Shown: positions 30,735 to 42,580, counted from the first letter of the stretch. The stretch: 64,000 nt of DNA from Amphibalanus amphitrite (GCF_019059575.1 NW_024881669.1:620001-684000); one strand, 5' to 3'. Translations and numbers: made by a program. Notes: generated by a model from the sequence alone, not told the origin.

Positions 30735-31075
30735 CTTAGAACAGTGTAGGATGTTTTAGACGGACCTCAGAGCAGTGTACGATGTTTAAGACGGATCTTA
30801 GAATAGGATACGATGTTTTAGACGAATCTCAGAGCAGGGTACGATATTTTAGACGGATCTCATAGCCGGGCACGATGCTGTTGACGGATCTCAGAGCAGT
30901 GTATGATGTTTAAGACGGATCTCAGAATAGGGTACGATGTTTTAGACGCATCTCAGAATAGGGTACGATGTTTCAGACGGTTTTCAGAGCAGGGCATGAT
31001 GTTTGTTTAGACGGATCTCGGAGTAGGGTACGGTGATGTTACGCGTGGACGGTCTCAGGACAGGGTACGGTGAAC
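30735..31075. repeat. About 32-bp minisatellite in right arm
   Basis: About ten units of TTTAGACGGATCTCAGAGCA-like sequence. The mirror array in the left arm has fewer units. Confidence 0.75.
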
Positions 31076-33400
31076 TTAATACCCATAGCTGCAATGTAAA
31101 TTTGATTCTGTTCAATCTGCGTTTATGTGGTGTGCCATTGCCGCAGACGGTTCGATCTGAAGCGAGACATTTGAAGCACTAACCTGAGACCTTTATTTGA
31201 TCGCTTACTCCTAAACGAAATCAGCGGCACATGAAATCTCCCACACCAAGATTAAAACTGGTATTGCCTTCCATCTGGTAGGCACGCACGCAGTCGCGCA
31301 CGCGCGCACACACACACACTTATACACACGCACAGAGGCATACGGGCACGCACACACACAGTTTCACACGTATGTATGCGTACATAAACCCAGATTTTCA
31401 TCATTGTGCAATGTGCGTGGGATCTGAGCATCACTGAGCATCGAAGAAGGTAATATTGCTACGTTGCTTACACATATTTCCCATTTTGCATTCGGAGACT
31501 ACAACGCTGCACTATCATATAACACCAAAATGCAAATAAAACTTCATAGCACTAGCGGCAACCTTGTTTACCGGTAGTTTACTCTATAAATTGGTGTGTG
31601 AAGTTCAAATGAGCCAAGGAACGGGATCCCGGTGTATCCTAAGTGAATTGGAAAACTTCGTGAAATTTGGGACACCCTAATCATCAATCACATGAACAAT
31701 GACCATTGACCACAGCACGGTGCTCATGCACGGAGCCCTTCCCGACATGAACTTGACCTTCACGATAATTTCCGGATGAAAACGCGTTAACTCTATTTCT
31801 TTGCAGAATTACTTGCAGTAACGCAAAGGCGAACACATAGAAACAGGTATTCCAAAACTGGAGGTAGTATCTTGACCTGTTGAGTAGGAACAACATGAAT
31901 AAAGTTGTGCGTGGCTATTTACCGCCCTTGGAGTGCTGTCTCAACTCCCTGGTAGCTCAGTTTTTTAGAGTGGTGGAATGTTATAGTTCCGCAGACATGG
32001 AAAGATCACTGGGGTGTTGGCTCATGTCCCTCCCCGTGCACTGCACTGGCTAAACGTAGCCGGTCATCGTCGTCCACTGCTTTGGGGGCGGCGACACATC
32101 GGTCTTAAGGATCACGGCACACGTGATGTAGTCGGCCCATGGTGTCAGAATTATGGCTGTGCCCTCCACAAAGTCCTGTATAGGGTGGTAGGTGAGCCTC
32201 GGCGGCAGCTGGATTTCATCAAACGAAATCACCATTTTGTCACTTTTCGACGCATTAGTCAGCCGTGCTTTCAAAGCAGCGAGCTATTCGTCCTGGAAAC
32301 ATGGTATCATATGAATGTCTTGCATGCGGTTTCTCAGCATCCACTGAATCGGCAATATAATAAACCGACAGATATCCGCCTTCTCTGCTCAGCCCCACAC
32401 AGGATTGACACGACACCAGCGTGTCGATGACTCTCCTCCGGTGGTATCAGAACAGGGACGGTTTTGTCACGTTATGAAGTTGCCGCAAGGCTTATACACA
32501 TAACATGTGTATTGTGTATGGACCTTGTGTGTGAACGAACTGGCGCCAGCTGACGCTGTAGGGGCGCCAGCCCTTTTCTGCTGGGCAGACAAACCGCCCA
32601 TGTAAAGGTTGTGTCGTTTCAGGAAAGCCGATTGGAACGGTCGTTGCACCTGAAGTGACACGTGACTTATGTATAAAGTTGCCATTTTCTATGTTTAAGT
32701 TGCCACTTTGACGCAGATACTAAAAACCTTGAAAAGCACGGCTTTGTCGAGGCACTGTTGAAGGCTATCCGGCAGCCGTGCGGTGTGGAGCCTAGCCTGG
32801 TGTTGGGGACGCATCTTGGGGTGGGGACTGACCAGGAGGCAGTGGAGGCCGTTGTTTGGTGGTTGTTCAGAGTTCAGACCGTACTGGAAGCGGAGTACAT
32901 GCCGTCCTAGAAAGAGGATATCCTCGCCACCGATGCGCTGCAGCACCGCGCTCTGAAACCATTTGCGCTTCACAGCACCCTTTCCTCATCCATCCCCCAC
33001 GTCAATTGATTGCAGAGAGGATATGCTTGATAATGTTTTGACACTTTGTCCTCATTTTCCGTAAATAGGTCACCTCATCTGTAAATGCAGTCTGAAAAAC
33101 AAACATTGGTATGCATTTACTTCAGGAAAGCGGTTATTTGCTGCACATTTCCACTGTAAAGATAACACACAATTCAGAAGCAATCTGCGTACATTTTTTC
33201 ATCTTTCAGGCGTCGAGGGCGTCTGACCATCGGGCCCAGTTGTAGCAGCATGTGGATAGGACATCAGTTTTCCTTTTAATTCGGTGTATTCATCCAGTTC
33301 GGGAATGCCACGTAAAAAAAAAACTGAAAAGACACAACACGAATATTAATAACCCTCGTTTCCTCAACATTCCTGCGCCACATTCGCAACCAACTGATAA

Positions 33401-34544
33401 CACTATGCAACAAAAAATGAAAAATTTTCTGTTCCTGGAAAGCGACCGAATTTTTCTTATTCATTGGGTCCTATTATAACCGAAATGGGCATTAGTTTTG
33501 ATCTGAAAATGCTTTTCCGGTTTTCAGAGACGATTTTCGATTTTTGGCCCCGAAATTCGGTTTTTGGCCCACCGTGTCCGATGTAATTGAGTAATCGACT
33601 CGCGGTAACTTTCATCGCCTTTCCTATGCCACAAGCTTTCGAATGATATCTGGTTTTGCATATTTGCGTGCAAAAATAACGTCATAAATCTATGTTAAAG
33701 TAAGAAAATGTTGAAATTTTGTAAAAATTTGACATTTTTTTCGATTTCATTTCAAAATAGAAGAAAAACTAAAGGCCCCATCCAAATTCTGAGCCCAGTT
33801 CCTTGAAGAGCATTCAATTTCCGTTCGGAAGGTACCTTTTTAGTGCATTTTATCGGATTCCTGTGGCGTCCAGATTGAGTTAACCTAAACACATATCCTA
33901 AGTCATATCACATAGCATTAACCTGATAACGTATGTTAACGCCATAGGATCAACGAGGGGTCAACTGAGGTCATTTTGTTGACCCCTTGTGACCTCGGGT
34001 CACACGCAGGAACTTACTTTTGAGCAGTCCTGTCGCTCAGAATCTTGATCTGTTGGGGGCCCGTTTTTCAAGTGACTCAATCTGGACGCCACAGTAAACC
34101 GATAAAATGCACTAAAATAGTACCTTCCGAACGGAAATTGAATGCTCTTCAAGGAACTGGGCTCAGAATTTGGATAGGGTCTTTAGTTTTTTCTCTATTT
34201 TGAAATGAAATCGAAAAAAATGTCAAATTTTTACAAAATTTCAATATTTTCTTACTTTAACATAGATTTATGACGTTATTTTTACACGCAAATATGCAAA
34301 ACCGGATATCATTCGAAAGCCTGTGGCATAGGAAGGGCGATGAAAGTTACCGCGAGTCGATTACTCAATTACACCGGACACAGTGGGCCAAAAACCGAAT
34401 TTCGGGGCCAAAAATCGAAAATCGTCTCTGAAAACCGGAAAAGCATTTTCAGATCAAAACAAATGCCCATTTCGGTTATAATGGGACCCAATGAGTCCAA
34501 AAAAATCGGTCGTTACTCAGGAACAAAATGACTGTTGCATAGTG
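33401..34544. mobile_element. Fold-back element with CACTA ends
   Basis: 1144 bp. Termini CACTATGCAAC are inverted and flanked by TAA (33398-33400, 34545-34547). The paralogous block reads AACTGATAATTGACTATA at 45600-45617 without it. Nearly the whole element is an inverted repeat, with arms of about 560 bp and a GGGGTCAAC...GTTGACCCC hairpin near the axis (33956-33990). Three-base duplications with CACTA ends suit the EnSpm/CACTA superfamily. No coding capacity. Confidence 0.85.
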
Positions 34545-35097
34545 TAATTGACTATAATACCTGACTAGAATGGCTTTGTTCTCACTTCAGCATAACAAAC
34601 GCAGGCAAAACATCATCTAATCATAAACCAAAGCATACATACCAAAATATTAAAGAAAATACATTACTTACTCCTTCCCATGTCCACTGGTTCGCTTTTC
34701 ATTCAAACCAATAACATTTCTTGCGCAAATTTCCACCCATTAGCACATTCCACCCATTCCATTCCATTCCACCCATAGCACAGGGCTCACGCGGGCCACG
34801 CTGGCTGTCGCCTAAACCACTGCAGTAAATTGATGCCAGCGAGAACACCAGTTTTGTTAGCCTTTTCGCCGAGGATCGGCCGCGGAGGCTTGCTAAATCG
34901 TGCATTGAACCATATGTGCATTGGGTTGGAGACGGAATGGCCGTCTGTCCCGAGTGTCACTGGACTACTTTTCACTCCCTCATCATAGCATCACAAGTGT
35001 TGAGAAGCTGACCCACCGTCAGTCGCTCCCTGAATGTGAAGCTTTTGATCACGTTGTTCAGCGACTCGAGACCGTTACCCGTAGATGGCGATTCTCT

Positions 35098-35520
35098 GGA
35101 GGTGAGCTATGGCTAGTTTGAGCATAATTATGAATATTATGATGGTAGAAAATGACCTTATGCTCATGATACAATGAAATGATATTAAAATAAGTCCAAA
35201 AAGTATTATGATATATTTCGACTTGCGTCGTCTTCAGAATGTACATTTTCAGAATTGTCGACGAGCAAATTCAAATCCTTTCAAAATAGCGTGCAACATT
35301 TTTGTGAGATCTCTGGCTAACAAATTACAGTCAGGTCATACCTATGATAAATTTGAACAGCGTACAATACAATGCTCCAATATCACTGAATAACAATTTA
35401 ATAAATATTGTCAATGCTACACAATACCTAAAAGTAACACAGGCATATGTTGTTTGTGCAGCACGCCAAACTCGCGGTCTGGCGAGTTTTTCCATCGCAT
35501 ATGTGTAGCGTTTATAAGCG
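35098..35520. other. No gene recognised
   Basis: AT-rich spacer. Confidence 0.45.
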
Positions 35521-35529
35521 TAATGTTCG

Positions 35530-35700
35530 TAACGCCAAATGGATATAAGCTGAAGGCCAGGTGATGGTTTTGTGACAGTGTCATGACCGCGCAGCAAGAG
35601 CGTGCCTTTCTTAAGTTTCCTGCCAAGGCCTCAGACACAGCAAGTGCTGTCAAGCAGGTAACCAAGAGACACCCGTCCAATTCGGTGAAGAGATTTTCTC
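35530..35700 (-). pseudogene. Decayed copy of the SGNH-like ORF at 42 kb
   Basis: Nucleotide similarity to 42370-42500 is clear (GCGCAGCAAGAGCGTG, CACAGCAAGTG.TGTCAAG), but the frame is broken. Confidence 0.6.
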
Positions 35701-36156
35701 AAAACGAAACCGGACGCCGTCCATGATATGTCGTCCAGCGCATGGGTGTAAATCTTTCTGTTCTACACAACGCTACTTTCTTTCAACAAGACAGCTCACA
35801 ACGCTTCCAAAGCTCAGCAATGGTGCCCAAGCCACCTTTCTGACTTCCAGGATAAAGATGTAAGACAAGGAAAGTTGGAAACAGTCCCAACCTGACCGCT
35901 AATAGTAAACGTCTGGGTAATCATAAAGGACGAGCTCAGCACGGTGGAAACTGCTACCACACAAAACGTACTTGGAAAGAAACCCGGACAAGGTGTGGCT
36001 GAGTGCCTGCACTAACGCTTCTTAGTGGTAAGACAATGTACGGCGTATGCAATCTAAGGCAAGTAACGACGAAAAACAACTGCAATCTAGCTGCTGAACG
36101 GTGCAAAGAATGAAAGCAGATAAGGCATATTAAATACGGCACAAAGCTCGTATATG
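35701..36156. other. No gene recognised
   Basis: No supportable feature before the BEL target site. Confidence 0.45.
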
Positions 36157-36161
36157 ATACT

Positions 36162-36576
36162 TGTTCGTGTGATTCGTGGTCGTTTACTCTGATCCGGCAC
36201 GGCAGACCAAATTGTTCGTGTAATCGTCCAGTTCACTAAGAATTGCGTAGCTGATCGTATCGTTTCATTAACCGGAGGACCAAAAGAGTTCTTAGATGAA
36301 TGTCTATTTCTGGATTACTCGTCACACACTGCACCTCAATCGAATCGTACGACGCCGGCGCCGTTGCGCCGGCGGAGCCGCGCCGTCGTCGTCGTTTCGC
36401 CGCGAACTGCCGAGCCGGCCGGCGGCGGCCGGCCCGGCGCGTTGGGGCCGGTCAGCACACATATGTGCTCCAGATGACCCCCCAGGCCCTGCAGAGGACC
36501 ACGTGGACGGTGGGGCTCGGCCGTGCCCGCCGCGCGCTGCCGTCGCTGTGCGGCACGGTACGTTTTCTCTCGAACA
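36162..36576 (-). repeat. 3' LTR of BEL element
   Basis: 415 bp, reading as identical to 40487-40901. It contains a CCGGAGGACCAAAA copy (36272-36285) matching the primer-binding site. Long GC-rich ORFs here are artefacts. Confidence 0.92.
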
Positions 36577-37145
36577 TGGCCGGCCCGAATTTTCGCGTCG
36601 CTCGCGGAAATTCTAAACGTAAGAGAGAAAACAAACGAAACAACAAACAGCTGCTCGCAGGCAGCGTCTCCGTCCGTATCGTACAGCAATAAACGAACGC
36701 TAAAGCTAAGGCTGTAAACTACATCGGTTGCGCCGCGCGTCGGTCCCAATCTAAGGCTGCTACACTCTAAGGCCTTAAACTGCTAATCGTACAGACCGAC
36801 CGGCCGAATGACCCGGGAGGGGCACTATGACAGTGTGAACGCGTAGCACTGTCGAACGGCTCACAGCTGTTAGCTAATGGCTAATCACCAAACAAATGAC
36901 AATTGACACAAGCGACAGCGCACAGAATGAACGGCTCATTCTCACACACGCACACGTCAACCTAACACGAATGACGGACGCAGTTAACACTTACAAATGT
37001 CCAGACTCCGACGCTGCTCGGCAGCGGCTCACGGTGGTCGTAAAAGACTCACTAGTCGCCCCACTCGCGCACACATCATCCGTCTGAGTCCATTTACTGC
37101 CCGTCACCATCGCACTCGAGACGGCAGAGACGAGAGATCGGCCGC
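36577..37145 (-). other. BEL 3' internal region
   Basis: Noncoding remainder between the truncated ORF and the 3' LTR. No clear polypurine tract could be fixed. Confidence 0.5.
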
Positions 37146-40060
37146 CTAGAGCGACCAGTGGCAGTGGCCATTTCGACCACCCGCCCCCGGCCGTCGACGC
37201 CAGGGAACACGTTCACCACGCGCCCCACAGGCAAGTGCCCGCGAGGCAGATTGTCCTTTGTCACCGGCGCTAATTCGTCGAGCTGCACGTCTGCCGAGTC
37301 TGCGCGTCACTTCATCCGTGTGATGAGCGTCCGGAGGTGCGGCTTGGGGCCGGCTCGCCCACTTGGAAGCCTGTAGGTCACTCGTTAGCGGCGGCGCTGG
37401 CTGGGCTGACCGTTTCCGGCACGGCGTGCAGGTAGGTGTGTACCGCTCCACAGCGGCCCTGCCACTGATGACCCAGAATTGGTGCCGCAGGTGAGCCAGA
37501 ACGAGCTCTGCGCCAGAATGGGCGAGCTTCTCGTGTCGGTCGGTGACGATCAGCCGAGTGATGTCTCCGCGTGCAGGGAGAATCACCCGTTGCTTGACCT
37601 CGAAGTCTAGCTGGGCGTGGCGCAACTGGCCCCCGACTCTTAGAAGGCCGTTCGAGTCCAGGAAGGGGTTGAGCCGGTGCAGCTGGCTGTTCGAGGGAAG
37701 CCGCCTTCCGTGCTGGAGAGCTGCGATATCATCGCCAAACTGCTCGGCCTGTGTGATGAGCAGCCAGACACGCTCAGCTTCTCTCAGCTCTTCAGCAGTC
37801 AGCGGTCCCGTCCGCCGATCAGCCGCTGCCCGGCTGCGGGTGTTGTGAGCGAATCGGCGCGCCCACGCTGTCACACGCAGCAGCCTGAGCCACGATGAGA
37901 ACCGGCTGGGGTTTATGGCCGGCTCCGCTCCCCTGATGACGCAGGCTGGTGCTCTCATTTCGGCCGTTTCCTCGTCTCTCGGGCGCTCTGTCGGGCGGGG
38001 CGGCGCGGCCGGCCGGTCCTGGGGACGGCGCGACCGGACGGCGCGACCTTGGCCCCACTCTCCGCTCGGTGCCACCTCAGCCACCGAGCAGCTTCGGCTG
38101 CCTATGTTCGATGAGTTCAGTGACCCTGGCACGTGTTGCCATCGAGTCACTTCCAAAGCGTCCTGGGTTTCCTCGCTGACACGGATATGATGCACGTCCT
38201 TGTTGACTGGCAGGTTTCGATCCGGCGCGCGGCCGGTGACCGTCCAGCCGAGCAGTGTTCTCACGGCGCACGGCGCACCCGGTGGTCCGTCGATCACCTC
38301 ACGTGCCACGATCAGTTCTATGACGTCAGCGCCCAGAAGTACTTCTACTGGACCTCGAGTCGTACTCGGCAGATCCAGGTCAGCGAGATGAGGCCACTTG
38401 CCCTTCTCCCGTGACCAGTCCATGGCGTGATTTGACACACTCAGCGTCGGCGTCGTTTGGGCGTTCCGTATTTCGTGGCGTGTGCCACCGCTGCTGACAG
38501 GCTCGATCACGAAGGACACACGGCGTGATCTGAGTCGTTCACTTCCGTTTATGGTACTCAGGACCAAACTGTCAATGGGTCCAGAGATGCCGAGACGGTC
38601 GCTCAGGCCTTCTGTCACCAGCGTTACCTGGCTCCCGAGGTCGAGAAGCGCGTGGGTCGTGCAGCGCCCAGCAGGACCATGCACCGTTATCGGCAGTGTC
38701 TGCAGCAGCACCTTACAGGGTGGCTCGACCACTGCAGTGCCGACATGTTTCACTGGTGACGGCGCGCTGCCGGCAGCATTGCGCCGTGGAAACACACGCT
38801 CTCCGTTGTGCAGAAGGGTGTGGTGACGTTTTCCACAGTTCTCGTGTCCACAGATTGTACCGGACGGGCACGCGGCGCTGATGTGTCCTCGCACGAGACA
38901 ATTGAAGCAGAGCCCGTTGCGACCGGCGACCTCCGCCCTCTCACTCGCTGTCAGCTCCAGAAACCTGTCACAGCGCTCTAAGTCATGTGCCTCCTGACAG
39001 ACTACATATGCGTCCTCACTCGCGACCGGCGCTGCCTTTATTGCACTAATTTTCGGTTTTACGACCTCTCGGGGTGCGGCCGGCGCTAGCGCAGTCGCGT
39101 AAACACGCCGCTGCCGGCTCTCCCCACTGTTGACCTCGGCCTTGGATTGCTGGTGGCCCGTCAGGGTCAGGGACGCGCGCCCAGCGGCCACGTAGCGGCG
39201 CAGCCAGCTGTCCAGGTCAGCGAGAGTAGGGCGGACGAGACCAGCGTGTACAGCGTGCTCGCCCCACTTCAGCGCCAGCGCAGCGGGAAGCTTAGAGATC
39301 ACGGCTGTTACATTGGTGGCAGCCGAGATGTCCGCGTCGTGGTGAAGGCACTGTAGCACACGGACCGCGGTGCGAAGGTCACGTGACAGCTCTGTCACAG
39401 CCGACATATCACCATCTTTCACCGGCCGCGAATCGAGCAGTTTTTTCATCGTCGCGTGAATGACCCGTGCAGGGTCACCGAACTCCTCCTCTAGCTCACG
39501 CAGAGCCTCACCGTACAGAGAAGAGTCGCACAACATACCGCGCACTGATTCCTTGGCCGGCCCGGTGAGATGAGCCTGGAGATAGGTCAGGCGCTCGACG
39601 TCAGTCAGGTCGTCTCGATCGTGCACTAGAGCCCTGAACAGGGCGATCCATCTCGGCCATTCCAGAGCGGAGCCGCTGAACTTATCCAGGGTCACTCGAG
39701 GCAGCTGTGGAGTCGTTTGCTGTCTCACGGGCTGTAGCGGCGGGCGTCGTGCTTCCTGCTGGTGACGGTCGTCGTATGGCCGCGCGCTCACCAGTTGTCC
39801 GTACTGGGAGGACTGCTCCACCCAGTCCCGGGTGCGCGAGAACCTGTCACCCGGCTGCAGCGGCTCACGCAGCTGGGCGGCTGGCTCACTTGGAGCTGCG
39901 GCAGCAGGCCGAGCTAGAGCCTGACGGTCGACGGCAGATGACTGGTGGCCATACTCCTCCTCCTCGAGCAGCTCCAGCTCCAGCTGACGGCGTTCAGCTT
40001 CGTCGGCGAGCTGTTGAGCTTCGAGAGCTGCCCGCTGTCGCGCCAGTCCTGCCTCCTGCT
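37146..40060 (-). pseudogene. BEL/Pao gag-protease-integrase ORF, RT deleted
   Basis: A capsid-like gag (LPRVTLDKFSGSALEWPRWI, then LTYLQAHLTGPAKESVRGML) precedes the BEL-type triple zinc region (CVVCQEAHDLERC, CFNCLVRGHISAAC, CGHENCGKRHHTLLH). An aspartic protease with ALLDLGSQVTLV follows (Leu where many members have Ser). After LLGWTVTG and a short spacer the frame jumps to RWQHVPGSLNSSN (RNase H tail), then LRVGGQLRHAQL and the integrase zinc region (HEKLAHSGAELVLAHLRHQF). No RT motif (YxDD) and no integrase DDE core exist. One long open frame spans the deletion, so the deleted form may still make Gag-protease. An in-frame GTG at 39821 is not a real start; the frame continues upstream into the coiled-coil region. 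Confidence 0.88.
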
Positions 40061-40407
40061 GCGCCCGCTCCGCCTCCTGCCGCGCCCGCTCCGCCTCCTG
40101 CCGCGCCCGCTCCGCCTCCTGCCGCGCCCGCTCCGCCTGCGTCTCCGCCTCCTGCCGCGCCCGCTCCGCCTGTGTCTCCGCCTCCTGCCGTGTCAGCTCC
40201 GCCTTTTGCCGCGGCCGCGCGCTGGCCTTGCTCCGCTGCGAGCTTGCTTAGCGCGGCTCGGCGGCGGGCTGCGCTGATGGTGGACGACGCTGCGCTGCCG
40301 AAGGTCTCGCTGCGGGTATGACATGCCTGCGAGCTGCGCGTAGATTTAGCGTCACACCGTGCGACCGCCTTTGCGGTCGATTTCGCGTCGGACTTCGCTT
40401 CCGACAT
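40060..40407 (-). pseudogene. BEL gag N terminus with coiled-coil repeats, frameshifted
   Basis: The ATG at 40407 starts MSEAKSDAKSTAKAVARCD. After about 60 residues the frame diverges; the other frame encodes AERARQEA heptad repeats from a 21-bp tandem repeat (40060-40200), a classic coiled coil leading into the gag ORF. The shift is +1, near an A4/G run at about 40208-40212. Confidence 0.65.
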
Positions 40408-40486
40408 CACTCGTTCACTGCACTCGCGTCGGACTGTACGTCCATTCACTCACTAGTTCACATACATCCGGCCCGGAGGACCAAAA

Positions 40487-40901
40487 TGTTCGTGTGATTC
40501 GTGGTCGTTTACTCTGATCCGGCACGGCAGACCAAATTGTTCGTGTAATCGTCCAGTTCACTAAGAATTGCGTAGCTGATCGTATCGTTTCATTAACCGG
40601 AGGACCAAAAGAGTTCTTAGATGAATGTCTATTTCTGGATTACTCGTCACACACTGCACCTCAATCGAATCGTACGACGCCGGCGCCGTTGCGCCGGCGG
40701 AGCCGCGCCGTCGTCGTCGTTTCGCCGCGAACTGCCGAGCCGGCCGGCGGCGGCCGGCCCGGCGCGTTGGGGCCGGTCAGCACACATATGTGCTCCAGAT
40801 GACCCCCCAGGCCCTGCAGAGGACCACGTGGACGGTGGGGCTCGGCCGTGCCCGCCGCGCGCTGCCGTCGCTGTGCGGCACGGTACGTTTTCTCTCGAAC
40901 A
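40487..40901 (-). repeat. 5' LTR of BEL element
   Basis: 415 bp, TGTTCG...CGAACA. PBS-like CCGGAGGACCAAAA recurs inside it at 40597-40610. Confidence 0.92.
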
Positions 40902-40906
40902 ATACT

Positions 40907-41945
40907 GTTTATAAACCTTCAGGGGACAGGTCTGTCCAGCCAGCCGACCGACTACCAAGTCCTTGTCATGAGGCTGTCCGCGATGGCTGTGCGTCGGCTG
41001 ACTGCCTACGTCGTGTTCAAGCCCCGGCGCCAATCACTCGTCCCCGGAAAACTGGAGCACCTACCGCTCAGTGAGAGCGGCCGCGTCACGTCAAAGCGGC
41101 CATCCGGAGAGCATTTTGCGGTATTGGCGATATTTTGTGTGTTGTCAAAAATGCCCAGATTGGGAGTGTTGAAGCACCAATGAAGTTGCTGCTGTCACGA
41201 ATAAAGTCGCCCATACCGCGCGGAAACCAAAACGCATGTGATGTGCTGGGGTCAGCCAAGGAGACAATACTTTTCAGCTGGGTGCGAAACAGACTCGCAG
41301 TACGACATATCCAATAAAACGGAAATGGCGACGAGAAACAAATGCAATACAGCTGCTGGATGGAGCAAAGAAGACGGGATGCAGATAAAACATGTGAGTT
41401 ACGACAAGTACCGACGCGAAACAAATGTGTTGGTGATTGCATCTCATGCCGCACACATACATAATGGACTTCGGTGACGACATATACCAAATACTGTTGC
41501 TGAGACAAAGGCGTAAGGGACATGACCCATAAGCGATGCAGTATAACTACAAAAAAACGGTATATTTTTGTGTAGGGAACACATGTTTATGTACGTTTGC
41601 AGTCATTCAAAGCGTCTAATATGGCTGTTTGTTATATGGCGATAACGGACAAAGTGTTATACCAATTAATGTAAAGGAATGTGAATTGTGATGAATTTAG
41701 CCCCTACCCATTAATGGATAGGCAGGAGTGCCCTTCCCTTACCCGTGTGGCATGCAAAGTCGAACAAAGGTTAGCAAAAAGTAGCCACATCACTCCCCGC
41801 TATATACCGAAAGAGAAAGAAGTGCAAGTGTAGTGTTTACGGTAAATGTGGAAGATTAATGAGAACACGGCTAAATGGAACCACCGCACCGATGCGCGGA
41901 ATTTTCCAGAATGATTACACACAGAAAGCTGGTATTCTTGATGAG
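40907..41945. other. No gene recognised
   Basis: Several open frames without recognisable motifs. Confidence 0.4.
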
Positions 41946-41952
41946 TTTCACG

Positions 41953-42570
41953 CTACACGTCAGTTGTCACTGGTGTCCACAGGACGCGAATAATCGCACG
42001 CCAGATAACTTTCAACGCTTCATCATTTAAGTGCCAGGCATCAGCATACCATGATTTTTGTATGCGACCATCTTGGTCACTCAGAAGAGAGATGACATCG
42101 ACAAAGTAGTGACCCAACGTTTTGGCAGTGTTTGCATAACCGTTGCCGAGTTCCTTGAACGCTTTCACGTCTGCAACGTCCACGCTCTTGGGGTGGATGG
42201 GACCCAGGACGATGATGCGGGTCACTGGCTGTATTTCCACCGTTTTAGCCACGTCCTTCAGCGTTTCTACACATGTTTGCACTATGACGTCGGTGTCAGT
42301 TTTTAGACCGTCGTCAAATTTGTCCAGGGTGAGAGTGTTAGATCCGAATGAGAGTAAAATGAACGCTGGGTGATCGTTTTGTGTTAGTGTTATGACCTTC
42401 TCGCGCAGCAAGAGCGTGTCTTTTTCCAAGTCCCTGCCAAAGCCACCCACACAGCAAGTGGTGTCAAGTAGATATCTTAGGGACAGTCATCCAATTAGGT
42501 GGCGAGTTTTTGCTCGAGCGAATCCAAGACGACGGCCATGAGAGTCGCGGATCGTGAAATCTTGTATATA
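41953..42570 (-). pseudogene. SGNH/GDSL-like hydrolase ORF, one break
   Basis: Block I is near 42540 (IRDSHGRRLGFARAKTRHLI, with the candidate nucleophile in DSHG). After a stop near 42500 the frame resumes as VGGFGRDLEKDTLLLREKVI, then LLSFGSNTLTLD (the Gly/Asn block), IIVLGPIHPK and YADAWHLNDEALKVIWRAII with the D-x-x-H catalytic pair. The order and spacing match SGNH esterase-fold proteins. Such ORFs also occur in some non-LTR elements, so it may be transposon cargo. A (TA)n tract lies just upstream. Confidence 0.6.
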
Positions 42571-42580
42571 AATAATTAAA

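Larger units (their letters stand above)
28952..31679. mobile_element. Fold-back (long inverted repeat) element, hAT-like
   Basis: 2728 bp. Termini TAGGGTGTCCCAAATTTC are inverted, flanked by an 8-bp duplication ATCATCAA (28944-28951, 31680-31687). The paralogous block reads ACATCATCAATCACATG uninterrupted at 43882-43898. The two arms, about 1.2 kb each, are reverse complements with their axis near 30416. Each arm ends internally with the same coding scrap and a variable minisatellite. The 8-bp duplication and TAGGG ends suit hAT. No complete transposase. Confidence 0.88.
28465..35097 (-). pseudogene. Segmental duplicate A: P-element-like gene remnant, interrupted by two fold-back elements
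   Basis: Without its insertions this block is about 2.7 kb and matches 43410-46157. Minus-strand pieces, in transcription order: LHLQMR-type exon near 33180, RIGGEDILFLGRHVLRFQYG (32973-32695), KMVISFDEIQLPPRLTYHPI (32274-32050), FLLNRSRYYLQFWNTCFYVF (31896-31684) and NQECLENCFSQLQG near 28540. The FDEIQL and NQECLENCFSQ blocks place it in the P-element/THAP9-like family. Pieces are separated by stops and look like exons; no full ORF exists. Insertions: 28952-31679 and 33401-34544. Confidence 0.58.
36162..40901 (-). mobile_element. BEL/Pao LTR retrotransposon, internally deleted
   Basis: 415-bp LTRs start TGTTCG and end CGAACA, and are flanked by the 5-bp duplication ATACT (36157-36161, 40902-40906). 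By eye the two LTRs are identical, so insertion is very recent. Coding is on the minus strand. Protease is followed by a short scrap of the RNase H end and the integrase zinc region; RT, most of RNase H and most of integrase are gone. A probable primer-binding site TGGTCCTCCGGGCCGGAT lies at 40466-40483, three bases inside the 5' LTR. Confidence 0.92.

Noticed and set aside
36296..36749. Several overlapping ORFs in the BEL LTR
   Set aside because: GC-rich LTR composition. The same ORFs reappear at 40621-41074 because the LTR is duplicated.
39994..40404. Gly/Ala-rich minus-strand ORF downstream of the BEL gag start
   Set aside because: It is the wrong frame through the 21-bp repeat; the AERARQEA coiled-coil frame is the real one.
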